Source of the DNA: an uncultured bacterium
Lineage (GTDB): Bacteria > Verrucomicrobiota > Verrucomicrobiia > Opitutales > Intestinicryptomonadaceae
Reading direction: 5' to 3'
Length of the DNA stretch: 24,488 nt
NCBI GenBank assembly: GCA_905214995.1
Contig: CAJMOT010000022.1
Location: 1-24,488 of the forward strand
This document shows positions 7,599 through 14,857 of this stretch, one piece after another. Below the pieces are notes generated by a model, which was not told the origin of the DNA, ran no database searches, and saw only the letters and a program-made list of their open reading frames with translations. Within the stretch, counting starts at the first letter, position 1. The number at the start of each line of letters is the position of its first letter. Made by a program: the position numbers and the translations under genes.

Positions 7599-8107
7599 AA
7601 AACTCGTATTTGAGCCCGGTCTACAACGTAAAGGCCATTCCGATTGAAAAAATACAGGCAAACGCCTACAACCCCAACAAGGTGGCGCCTCCCGAAATGA
7701 AGCTTTTGTACCTCTCCATAAAAGAGGACGGATACACGCAGCCGGTGGTGTGCTACTACATCGCGGACAAGGATATTTACGAGGTCGTCGACGGCTTCCA
7801 CAGGTATCTTGTGATGAAGACCTGCAAAGACATCTACGAGCGCGAAAAGGGCAGGCTTCCGGTGGCGGTGATAGACAAGCCGCTCGGCGAGCGCATAGCC
7901 TCCACCATCAGGCACAACAGGGCGCGGGGATCGCACGACGTGGACTTGATGAGCAACATAGTCGCGGAGCTGACGGAGCTCGGCAAGTCCAACGCATGGA
8001 TATCCAAGCACCTCGGAATGAGCGCCGACGAAGTCCTGCGTTTAAAGCAGATTACGGGGCTCGCCGCGCTATTCAAAGACGACGAGTTTTCAAAAGCATG
8101 GGAATAG
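7595..8107 (+). CDS. IbrB-like ParB/sulfiredoxin-fold protein
   Basis: 170-residue protein with an N-terminal ParB-like nuclease/CTPase fold: VVDGFHRY (64-71) corresponds to the phosphate-binding loop (GERR-box equivalent, here with GFHR), and IRHNRARGSH (105-114) matches the IxxNxxR-H signature of the family. A helix-turn-helix-like segment follows (about 126-158, LTELGKSNAWISKHLGMSAD). The length and the direct pairing with a DUF3440 protein match IbrB, the partner of IbrA, described in E. coli as regulators of immunoglobulin-binding protein genes. The ATG overlaps the previous stop (ATGA). It differs from the chromosomal ParB encoded at 9368-10306, which has GERRLRA. Function here is unknown; nucleotide hydrolysis or DNA binding is inferred from the fold. 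Confidence 0.85.
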   Translation: MKNSYLSPVYNVKAIPIEKIQANAYNPNKVAPPEMKLLYLSIKEDGYTQPVVCYYIADKDIYEVVDGFHRYLVMKTCKDIYEREKGRLPVAVIDKPLGERIASTIRHNRARGSHDVDLMSNIVAELTELGKSNAWISKHLGMSADEVLRLKQITGLAALFKDDEFSKAWE

Positions 8108-8433
8108 GCGTTGCGGAGCGCTCGGCCGGTTGCGAATCCGCGCCGCGGGGTGCTATTGCGCATTGCCAATTTCGGAAGAGGCTATCCCCAAAAGCCGATG
8201 CCGCTTTTCCGCAGATTCTTCGGGCTTTCCATTGCGGCATTCGCCGCATATTGCGCGCGCCGCGTCCAAATGCAAGCCGCCATTTTCGCTTGCATGATTC
8301 GCGCCCTGCGAATTTTATTATGGTTGGGAAGAACGGGCGAAAATTAAATTTGCCTATTGGAACCCGGCAATCGCGGCCGTAAACGGGCGTCCTCACGCAT
8401 TTTTCGCATTCCGCTCCGAAAGCGTTTGCCATG
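8108..8433. other. Gene-free stretch after the ibr-like cluster
   Basis: Between two convergent genes. No convincing coding frame, tRNA or strong terminator is visible. A perfect short hairpin TGCGGC-ATTC-GCCGCA (8233-8248) has no T-run. The end of the presumed acquired segment probably lies here, but no direct repeat matching the left edge was found by eye. Confidence 0.4.
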
Positions 8434-9366
8434 TCATTCGGACTCTTTCACTTCCACCTTTATCGTGGGCCTGCCGGTGCGGAGGGAGTCCGGAACGCGC
8501 AATAGGTCGAACTGCTTCCCTATATCGTCGTCCACCGTCTCCACCGCGCGCAGCTCTCCGCGGCCCGTTTGCTGCGGGATTGCGGCAGGACGCCTCTGCG
8601 CGGGCGCCATGGGGCTTTGCGCCGGCGTGAAATTTGCGGGTACCGCGCGCGCCGCCGAGGGCGTGTCTTCCGCTGGCGGCGCCGCTGTCACAGAGTTTCC
8701 GAGCCTGGCTTTTTTTACGAAAACTCTCCCCCTGTCGATATTCCGGTTTGGGGAGAGGAAATCCCAGAAAGATCCGTCGTTTTCGCGCAGCTTGCCGCCA
8801 GCCTTGGAAATCGTTATGCCGGGCTCGTCGGAGCGGGATTCGCGAAAATAGAATTTGTTGATTTCGCGCATGGACATCTCCATGAGTTCGGCGTACTGGT
8901 CGCGGAGAAATTCCTGATACTTGGTGTCGCGCTTGTTGACGTCGATTTTCCCGAGGTATTTTTTCGAAAGATTCCTGTCGGCGTTTTCGAGCGCGAGCGG
9001 AACGTCCGCTCCGCCCCAAAGGTCGCGCCTTGTCTTGCCGGAATATTCGGGAACCGCGAAATCCTCCCTGTTGCCGGGCGCCCTTTGCCTGGACATCTCC
9101 GCGCCCGGAAGCCCCTCTTCGACGTGCGGCTTCATCTCGCGCAGGTACGACACGTCGCCGATATCCTCGAATGTCTTTTTCTCGACTTTCTTGTCGGCGT
9201 CGCGCGCCTTGCGCCCCTGCATGGCGCTCATTTTCGACTCCTCGAACCTGCGCTTCATGAACGTCGAGTTCGCGCGGGTGAAGTCGTTGTTCAATATGGC
9301 AAGCGCGTCCGCCGGAATCGCCGCCGCCAAAATCGCCGCAACAATACTGCCGAACGCCCTCGCCAA
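8434..9366 (-). CDS. Hypothetical exported protein encoded behind parB
   Basis: A 310-residue protein of unknown function. It begins with a plausible Sec signal peptide: MARAF, a hydrophobic Ala/Ile core and an ALA cleavage site near residue 23. The mature part is charged and hydrophilic: a Lys/Glu-rich segment (about 35-70), a middle region (about 140-185) rich in helices with KYQEFLRDQYAELMEMSM, and a low-complexity Pro/Ala stretch (about 228-270) near the C-terminus. No recognised domain. The start is TTG at 9366, one base after the parB stop, preceded by a GGGGG run. It is preferred because it gives an intact signal peptide. It is the last gene of the LysM-parB transcript. It could be a periplasmic or cell-envelope protein; no more can be claimed. 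Confidence 0.7.
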   Translation of the reverse strand: MARAFGSIVAAILAAAIPADALAILNNDFTRANSTFMKRRFEESKMSAMQGRKARDADKKVEKKTFEDIGDVSYLREMKPHVEEGLPGAEMSRQRAPGNREDFAVPEYSGKTRRDLWGGADVPLALENADRNLSKKYLGKIDVNKRDTKYQEFLRDQYAELMEMSMREINKFYFRESRSDEPGITISKAGGKLRENDGSFWDFLSPNRNIDRGRVFVKKARLGNSVTAAPPAEDTPSAARAVPANFTPAQSPMAPAQRRPAAIPQQTGRGELRAVETVDDDIGKQFDLLRVPDSLRTGRPTIKVEVKESE

Positions 9367-9367
9367 G

Positions 9368-10306
9368 CTAAATCTTTACCCCCATTATTTCGAGTATCCT
9401 TTGCAGATCGTCGTTGCCGAGGTACTCTATTATGATTTTGCCCTTTTTTGCGCTGTGGCGGAGCTCCACGCTCGCGTTGAGCCTCAGGGCGATTTTGTTC
9501 TGGACGTCGCGGACTACCGCCGACTGTGCGGCCTTCGCCGCCGGCGTGGAGGAATCCGCGCGCGCGGCGCCCTCTTTGAGCCTCCGCACGGCTTCCTCGG
9601 CGCCGCGGACATTCAGCCCGTTTTCGATTATCCTGCGCGCGAGAATTTCCTGCTGGGCCCTGTCTTCGAGCCCGAGAATCACCTTTGCGTGCCCGGGGGA
9701 GATCATGCCGCTCGAAATGTAGCCCTGCACGCTTTTCGGCAGTTTCAGGAGCCTCAGGGAATTTGCTATGCTCGAGCGCGGCTTGCCGAGCCTCTGCGAT
9801 ACCGCGTCCTGCGTGAGGCGGAAATTTGCGATGAGGTACGCTATGCCCTTGGCCTCCTCCATGGGGTTGAGGTCGGCGCGCTGGATGTTTTCTATCAGCC
9901 CTTTCGCCGCGGCGGACGAGTCGCTCGCGCTCTGGACGCACGCGACGATTTTTTTCATGCCGAGCAACCTGCACGCGCGCAGCCTGCGCTCCCCCGCGAG
10001 CAGTTCGTAATGCCCGTCGGGGATCTGCCTTACGAGAATCGGCTGCAAAAGCCCCTCGGAGGATATGGAGTCGGCGAGGTTGCGGATTTCCTCCTCCGAA
10101 AATTCCCTCCGCGCCTGGTAGGGGCTCGGAACCACTTTTTCGACGGGAATTTCGCTGAACAGCCCGTGCGGGGAAATCTGGATTTTGAGCGGAGCGGGCG
10201 ACGCCTGCGCCGCCATCTTCCCGATGCCCGAGTCCGCCGCCTTTTTCGCGCCAGCCGATATTATCGAACCGAGCCCCCTTCCCAATGATTTGCGTTGGAT
10301 TGCCAT
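9368..10306 (-). CDS. parB: Chromosome-partitioning protein ParB
   Basis: 312-residue ParB/Spo0J protein. It binds parS sites, loads as a CTP-dependent clamp and works with ParA in chromosome segregation. Visible: basic N-terminus RKSLGRGLGSI, which is the usual ParA-interacting box; QARREF (64-69); the CTP-binding GERRLRA (105-111) and ENIQRADLNP (139-148); the helix-turn-helix that reads parS (about 165-190, LTQDAVSQRLGKPRSSIANS); and a C-terminal dimerisation domain ending IEYLGNDDLQRILEIMG. All core motifs are intact. No parA gene adjoins it in the window, and no parS palindrome (TGTTTCACGTGAAACA-like) was found by eye. It lies 8 bases after the LysM gene and just ahead of an exported protein, so the three are probably co-transcribed. 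Confidence 0.95.
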   Translation of the reverse strand: MAIQRKSLGRGLGSIISAGAKKAADSGIGKMAAQASPAPLKIQISPHGLFSEIPVEKVVPSPYQARREFSEEEIRNLADSISSEGLLQPILVRQIPDGHYELLAGERRLRACRLLGMKKIVACVQSASDSSAAAKGLIENIQRADLNPMEEAKGIAYLIANFRLTQDAVSQRLGKPRSSIANSLRLLKLPKSVQGYISSGMISPGHAKVILGLEDRAQQEILARRIIENGLNVRGAEEAVRRLKEGAARADSSTPAAKAAQSAVVRDVQNKIALRLNASVELRHSAKKGKIIIEYLGNDDLQRILEIMGVKI

Positions 10307-10314
10307 TTTTCAGC

Positions 10315-10884
10315 CTATTTTTGCGGTACGAAGATTTCGTCGCCGACGCGCAGCCCGCGCGTGGGGTCCGCGATTTTGTTCGCGTCTTGAATCCACTTTA
10401 TGCGCGAGTTCATCTTGCGGGCGATCCTGCTTATCGAGTCGCCTGACTGGACGGTGTAGGTGACGCCCGTCTTGGGGTAGTCGTCTGAAAAGCTCGTCGG
10501 CAGGTCTGCCTGCGGGCGCGTGCCTATGGCGGCTGCGAGCTTCTGTATGTTGGCGTTCGTCTGGGCGGCCATGGCCTCGAGATCCTTTTTCACGAGGGCG
10601 ATTATCTCGCGTTTGAGGGATTCGTTTTGCGCGCCCACCTCGCTCTTTACGAGCGAAACCTGCTGGCGGACGGCCTCCGTTCCGACTGTGGACGACTGCA
10701 CGCCTTTCAGCTTGCGCGAGAGCTCCTCGTTCTCGCGCCGCAGCTGTTCGACTTCGAGCCTGAGCTGCCCGACTTCGCGCCTCAGAAGCGCCATGTCCTG
10801 CTGCAAGTCGGCCACTGCCGCGGTCTGCGCGTAAGCCGCCGCCGCGAACAGCGGAGCCGCCGCGAAAAAAGCCGTAATTTTCAT
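10315..10884 (-). CDS. Exported coiled-coil protein with C-terminal LysM domain
   Basis: 189 residues: a signal peptide (MKITAFF, Ala-rich core, AYA cleavage site at about 17-19); a long heptad-type coiled coil (about 25-62, with LRREVGQLRLEVEQLRREN and similar); a second helical stretch (70-120); and a LysM peptidoglycan-binding domain at about 143-187 (YTVQSGDSISRIARKMN ... GLRVGDEIFVP). It probably sits in the periplasm attached to the cell wall. Architecture resembles YbgF/CpoB-like or outer-membrane coiled-coil wall-binding proteins, but no specific family is assigned. Its ATG is preceded by AGGAAA at a somewhat long distance. It heads the run that continues into parB, and its AT-rich leader contains a TTGAAA-16-GATACT promoter-like pair and a GC hairpin. 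Confidence 0.8.
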   Translation of the reverse strand: MKITAFFAAAPLFAAAAYAQTAAVADLQQDMALLRREVGQLRLEVEQLRRENEELSRKLKGVQSSTVGTEAVRQQVSLVKSEVGAQNESLKREIIALVKKDLEAMAAQTNANIQKLAAAIGTRPQADLPTSFSDDYPKTGVTYTVQSGDSISRIARKMNSRIKWIQDANKIADPTRGLRVGDEIFVPQK

Positions 10885-10922
10885 ATCTTAAAAAAGTTTC
10901 CTGTTTTCAATGCGTTCGGCAA

Positions 10923-10942
10923 GCCGCCCGACAGAGGGCGGC
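10923..10942. repeat. Perfect GC stem-loop in the LysM-gene leader
   Basis: GCCGCCC-GACAGA-GGGCGGC, a 7-bp perfect inverted repeat with a 6-base loop. It lies between the likely promoter and the start of the LysM gene. No T-run follows on either strand, so it is not a classical terminator. It could stabilise the 5' end of the mRNA. Confidence 0.5.
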
Positions 10943-11352
10943 AATCATAACGCAAGTATCTTTTATTTTATCGGCATTTCAAGTTTTTTTCAATTCGCCG
11001 CGCGCCGGAAGCGGGGGATAGGGCGGACGTTGAAGCTTCGTTCTTTGGCGCGGAGGCTCCGCCGGTCTTGAAAATGCCGGAGAACCGCAAACGTTCAAGG
11101 CGGAGTTTTTCGCCGCCATGCGCGCGGGCGGGCGCGCCGCGAAAAAACTCGCGGAGAGCTTTGCGCAGGCCGATTCACGGGGGAGTGGGGGAACGGGGCG
11201 GAAGCGCGTTAGCGCGGATGCTCCTTTTCCGTCTCGCGCCGCCTTTGCAGTGGCATGTGGGATTCGGGCGCCTCATTTTTTTGTTGAGAACGCCGGAAAA
11301 TAATCCGATAAAGCCGTTATATTTCAAAAAATTGTCATTATAGCATAAACGT
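10943..11352. other. Intergenic region between divergent LysM gene and glmS
   Basis: About 400 bases without a convincing gene. Bases 10950-11000 are AT-rich and probably hold the LysM-gene promoter on the minus strand. The middle is GC-rich; a plus-strand frame from about 11034 to 11303 stays open and has some coding flavour (for example TFKAEFFAAMRAGGRAAKK) but then degenerates, so a gene remnant is possible and not established. Bases 11300-11352 are again AT-rich (TTATAT, TTATAG) and should contain the glmS promoter. No ribosome-binding site precedes the glmS ATG and no glmS ribozyme was recognised. Confidence 0.35.
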
Positions 11353-13200
11353 ATGTGCGGCATAACGGGATATGTCGGGAACAAAAACGCCGTTCCCATC
11401 CTTTTGGAGGGGCTCTTAAAGCTCGAATACCGAGGCTATGATTCCGCCGGAATCGCCCTGCTCAAAAACGGCGTGATGCGCGTCTGCAAAAAGAAGGGGC
11501 GGGTCGGAACCCTCGCCGAGGAGGTCGGCAGAATGAAGTTTTCCGCCAATACGGGAATCAGCCACACCCGTTGGGCGACGCACGGCGGGGTCACGGACGC
11601 CAACGCCCATCCGCACGTATCCTCCGACGGCAACTTTGCGCTCGTCCACAACGGCATAATAGAAAATTACGAGGGCATTAAAAACTTTCTCTCTGCAAAG
11701 GGCTATTCGTTTTCGAGCCAGACGGACTCCGAAGCCCTCGTTAACCTCATAGCGTACCATTACGCGCACAGGACGGAAGACGACGCGGAGAACCGCTTTA
11801 TGGAGGCGGTCAGAAAAGCCCTGTTGCACGTCGAGGGCACGTACGGAATCGCGGTTCTATGCCGTTTCAACGACGGAGAGATCGTCGCGGCCCGCAAAGG
11901 GTCGCCGCTTCTGATAGGCGTTGGCAGAAACGAGAGGCTCGTTTCGAGCGACGTGCTCGGGTTCGCGGGCAGGGCGTCGAACGTCATATATTTGGAGGAC
12001 AATCAAATCGCCTCCGTGACCGCCGACAACTGCGACATCGTAACCATCGGCAACAAGCCGGTGAGCTACACGGTCGGCGAAATCGACTGGAAGCTCGAAT
12101 CCGCCGAGCTCGGCGATTGCAGGCACTTCATGCAGAAAGAAATCATGGAGCAGCCGACGGTTCTCGAAAACGCCATCAGGGGCAGAATTTCCGACGACAA
12201 CTCGACGGCGGTGCTCAACGGGCTCAACATGACCCCCACCCAGATGCGCCAGATAGACCGCATACTCTTTTGCGCGTGCGGGACGGCGTGGCACGCGTGC
12301 CTCGTAGCCGAATACCTCATAGAGAAATACGCCAGGATTCCCGTGGAGGTCGAGTACGCGAGCGAGTTCAGGTACCGCAACGCCCCCCTCGACAAGAACA
12401 CATTGGTGTTTGTCATAAGCCAGAGCGGGGAGACCATCGACACGCTCGAGGCTCTCAGGGAGTCCAAGAGAAAAGGCTTCAAGACTCTCGCGATAACAAA
12501 TTCGGTGGGCTCCACAATTTCGCGCGAGTCCGACGGCGGGCTCTACCAGTACGCGGGCAAGGAGGTCGGCGTGGCTTCTACGAAGGCGTTTACTTCGCAG
12601 ATTGCCATATGCCTTCTGATAGCCCTCTACATCGGCAGAATGCGCGACCTGTCCTTCTCCGACGGGCGGGCGATAGTGGACGCGATAAAGTCGCTTCCGG
12701 CGGTCGTTGCGCAGGTTCTGAAACTCGCCCCGCGGATAGGGAAAATCGCCAAAAAATACGCGAAATTTTCCGACTTCCTGTTCGTTGGCAGGCTCAGCGA
12801 ATTTCCGGTCGCGCTCGAGGGCGCGCTGAAACTCAAGGAGATTTCCTACATACACGCGGAGGGGTATCCCGCCGCCGAAATGAAGCACGGGCCGATAGCG
12901 CTGGTCTCTCCCGAATGCCCGTCCGTGGTGTTCGCGACATCCGACGAAATCCTCTCGAAAGTGGTCTCGAACGCGCAAGAGATAAAGGCGCGCAAGGGGC
13001 CGATAATCGCCGTCACCGACCGCCCCGAGGCCTTCGAGGGGATCGCCGACGACATCGTCGCCGTGCCGAAGGTCCACGACTGCATAAAGACGGTGGTGGC
13101 GACAATTCCCATACAGCTGCTGGCGTATTACGTCGCCCTCGAAAGGGGTTGCGACGTGGACAAGCCCCGAAACCTCGCAAAGGCAGTGACGGTGGAGTAG
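11353..13200 (+). CDS. glmS: Glutamine-fructose-6-phosphate aminotransferase
   Basis: Makes glucosamine-6-phosphate from fructose-6-phosphate and glutamine, the entry to UDP-GlcNAc for peptidoglycan and LPS. The 615-residue protein has the class II amidotransferase domain first: catalytic C2 in MCGITGYVG, EYRGYDSAG at about 25-33, and HTRWATHGG. Two SIS sugar-isomerase domains follow, the first with SQSGETIDT (356-364) and the second with SEFPVALEGALKLKE; the C-terminus DKPRNLAKAVTVE is the canonical family end. Everything expected is present. The gene appears monocistronic, with a strong terminator 47 bases after the stop. It has no Shine-Dalgarno; the AT-rich sequence immediately upstream may permit leaderless or non-SD initiation. 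Confidence 0.97.
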   Translation: MCGITGYVGNKNAVPILLEGLLKLEYRGYDSAGIALLKNGVMRVCKKKGRVGTLAEEVGRMKFSANTGISHTRWATHGGVTDANAHPHVSSDGNFALVHNGIIENYEGIKNFLSAKGYSFSSQTDSEALVNLIAYHYAHRTEDDAENRFMEAVRKALLHVEGTYGIAVLCRFNDGEIVAARKGSPLLIGVGRNERLVSSDVLGFAGRASNVIYLEDNQIASVTADNCDIVTIGNKPVSYTVGEIDWKLESAELGDCRHFMQKEIMEQPTVLENAIRGRISDDNSTAVLNGLNMTPTQMRQIDRILFCACGTAWHACLVAEYLIEKYARIPVEVEYASEFRYRNAPLDKNTLVFVISQSGETIDTLEALRESKRKGFKTLAITNSVGSTISRESDGGLYQYAGKEVGVASTKAFTSQIAICLLIALYIGRMRDLSFSDGRAIVDAIKSLPAVVAQVLKLAPRIGKIAKKYAKFSDFLFVGRLSEFPVALEGALKLKEISYIHAEGYPAAEMKHGPIALVSPECPSVVFATSDEILSKVVSNAQEIKARKGPIIAVTDRPEAFEGIADDIVAVPKVHDCIKTVVATIPIQLLAYYVALERGCDVDKPRNLAKAVTVE

Positions 13201-13246
13201 GGGGTGTCGCGCCTCTTATGGGGCGGGCGTTTGAAATTCCCGTTGG

Positions 13247-13280
13247 CGAAAGTTTCTCTTTGGGAAGCTTTCGTTTTTTT
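13247..13280 (+). terminator. Intrinsic terminator after glmS
   Basis: CGAAAGTTTC (13247-13256) pairs with GAAGCTTTCG (13264-13273) over 10 bp with one G-U, loop of 7, followed directly by seven T (13274-13280). The 190 bases between it and the next, convergent gene show nothing else clear. Confidence 0.9.
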
Positions 13281-13468
13281 ATTGTCCGCTGATAATTTGA
13301 ATTTCGGCTTTGCCGTTCCCAATCAGGCTTTTTTGCCGCTATGAACTTCGCATTTGGAGAGGGGCGGCCGCGGGCCGGTTGTTTTGCGGCATAGGCGGCG
13401 GCAGCCAAAATCCGGCGGGCTGCAATCGGGATTTTTAACGGAGCGCGAGCCCGCTATTGCCATTCGCC

Positions 13469-13963
13469 TTACCGTATTGTATTTTGCTTAAAGAAATTCT
13501 TTGAGCCGCAATATGGGCAAACTTTGGGGCAGCATGTCGTTCCGAGTATGGCCCATAATGCGCATCCGACAATGGAGGCTCCGAAAGTAAACGGAATTGC
13601 GATTAGGCAGCTTATAAACAAGGCTAAAAGCGCAAAATCTAAGCATCCGTTTGCCCGTTTGGGAGAATCAAACCCGTGCTTGCAAACGGGGCAAAAGTAT
13701 TCGCCTTTGCCCGCGGCGCAACTTTTGGCCTTGTTGCCTTGCGAGTCGTCTGGTCTTTGTTCCTTATAGAAATCCAAAATTTTTTGCGCAAAACTGAAAT
13801 TCATCACTTTGACGAATTCTATATTTTGCGGCGTTCTGCCAAGGCGCATTAAAACGCGCTCTTTTTGGAAATCGGTTGCCGGCGTATCGTCGTCTATCGT
13901 TTCATCGTAAATGCGCTTTATGTCGCTGTCTGTAATCGTCTTTTTTGCGTTTCCGTTTTCCAT
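13469..13963 (-). CDS. Membrane protein with zinc knuckles flanking a TM hairpin
   Basis: A 164-residue protein of unknown function. The N-terminal ~80 residues are hydrophilic and acidic (ITDSDIKRIYDETIDDD). Then come a CPVC knuckle (C91, C94), two hydrophobic segments (about 108-124 and 126-142) and a second knuckle CPYC (C149, C152). The two CxxC pairs look like halves of one zinc ribbon separated by a transmembrane hairpin. The frame is intact. Base composition is more AT-rich than the flanking housekeeping genes. The upstream neighbour (13995-14361) is a broken paralogue with the same plan, and the gap between them is only ~31 bases. Membrane location and zinc binding are inferred from sequence pattern only. 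Confidence 0.7.
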   Translation of the reverse strand: MENGNAKKTITDSDIKRIYDETIDDDTPATDFQKERVLMRLGRTPQNIEFVKVMNFSFAQKILDFYKEQRPDDSQGNKAKSCAAGKGEYFCPVCKHGFDSPKRANGCLDFALLALFISCLIAIPFTFGASIVGCALWAILGTTCCPKVCPYCGSKNFFKQNTIR

Positions 13964-13994
13964 TTTATTGCGGTGGAAATTTGCGGGGTCGGGA

Positions 13995-14361
13995 TTATCC
14001 CATTTTCACTATGCGTTTCCGGAGGCAGTAAGGGCATATTTTCTGGGGGAAACCGCGGCAATGCCGTATGAAACCGCAAAGGCGATAAAAGCGCACGCGG
14101 CCAATGCGAGAAGGGGAATGGCGATGATTATTCCCGTTCCGCCATTGCGAGCAATCCTCCGATTGCAGATAAAACTATTCCGCATATAAAAGCGCCCCAG
14201 CCGTATGGATGCGCGGCGGGCTTGTCAAAATCATATCCGCAATTCGGGCAGCGGTACATTCCGGTCTGGCTTTCCGGCGCTTGGATTTGTTTAACTTTTT
14301 CTTTCGCCTTTTGTCTTGCGGCGAAATCGGGGTTTTGTTTCAAATATTCCTCGTAATTCAT
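13995..14361 (-). pseudogene. Frameshifted paralogue of the zinc-knuckle membrane protein
   Basis: The first frame runs 77 codons from the ATG at 14361 (MNYEEYLKQNPDF, then CPNC at 38-41 and a hydrophobic segment) and stops at 14128. A single missing base near 14139-14143 restores the next frame, which reads MAGTGIIIAIPLLALAACAF, a second hydrophobic segment. A further missing base near 14039-14049 (C5 or A4 run) restores a third frame reading SPQKICPYCLRKRIVKMG and then a stop at 13995. Repaired, the protein would be 122 residues with CPNC, TM hairpin and CPYC, exactly the plan of the neighbour at 13469-13963. So this is a gene broken twice, or two sequencing errors. Its ATG overlaps the stop of the gene upstream (ATGA). 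The short N-terminal frame could still be translated. Confidence 0.7.
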
Positions 14362-14857
14362 TTCCGGTATTTCTTTACCGCGGCGATTATTGCGTCTTTA
14401 TATTCTTTCATAATATTGTCGGCGAAGCGTTTTGAGGTATGCTTTTGCCCCAAAAATTTTCCGCTTTTTTTGTCGAATACAAATGCGCAGGCTTCAACCT
14501 TGTCGTTTCCGCGCGACGTTTTTACGCCGAGCGCCGCATAGTTGGCCTTGTTTGACGACGCGCTGGCGGAGTATTCGTATATCAGCGGTTTGTCAGGCGT
14601 TACGGTATCGGAGATGATTTTATAAAAAGTGTCGTCGCCGGCTTTGGCGAAGAATACGGCGACGACTTCCACGGCCGCCATATTTGAAATTTCGAGCGTA
14701 AAGGTCTTTTTCTCGAAACGTCTTTGCTGTACGAGCCGGGGATTCCCCATTTTCCCGTGTTTTCACGGCGCGACACCTTTTGGGAAAATTCGATTTGGAG
14801 CGCTCCGGCAAACGCCGCAGCCGTCAATAGAATTGCGAAGAGGGATAATTTTTTCAT
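14358..14857 (-). pseudogene. Frameshifted exported protein
   Basis: The frame from the ATG at 14857 gives a good signal peptide (MKKLSLFAILLTAAAFAGA) and a mature start LQIEFSQKVSRRENTGKW, then goes off into Arg/Pro-rich nonsense after SYSKDVSRK. The next frame from about 14711 reads KTFTLEISNMAAVEVVAVFF and continues with a sensible, Lys-rich alpha/beta sequence to the stop at 14358. One extra A in the A5 run (T5 at 14707-14711 on the plus strand) would fuse them into one 166-residue exported protein. Family unknown. It would be the first gene of the lower-GC cluster and overlaps the zinc-knuckle gene start by 4 bases. A sequencing error would turn this into an intact gene. Confidence 0.7.

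Noticed and set aside
4713..8433. Integrase or attachment-site repeats bordering the ibr-like cassette
   Set aside because: No integrase, transposase or matching direct repeats were visible at either edge, so no mobile-element boundary is claimed.
8434..10960. parS site near parB
   Set aside because: No TGTTTCACGTGAAACA-like palindrome could be found in or around the gene.
11200..11352. glmS ribozyme ahead of glmS
   Set aside because: No recognisable pseudoknot core or conserved segments by eye; such ribozymes are mainly known from Firmicutes and relatives.
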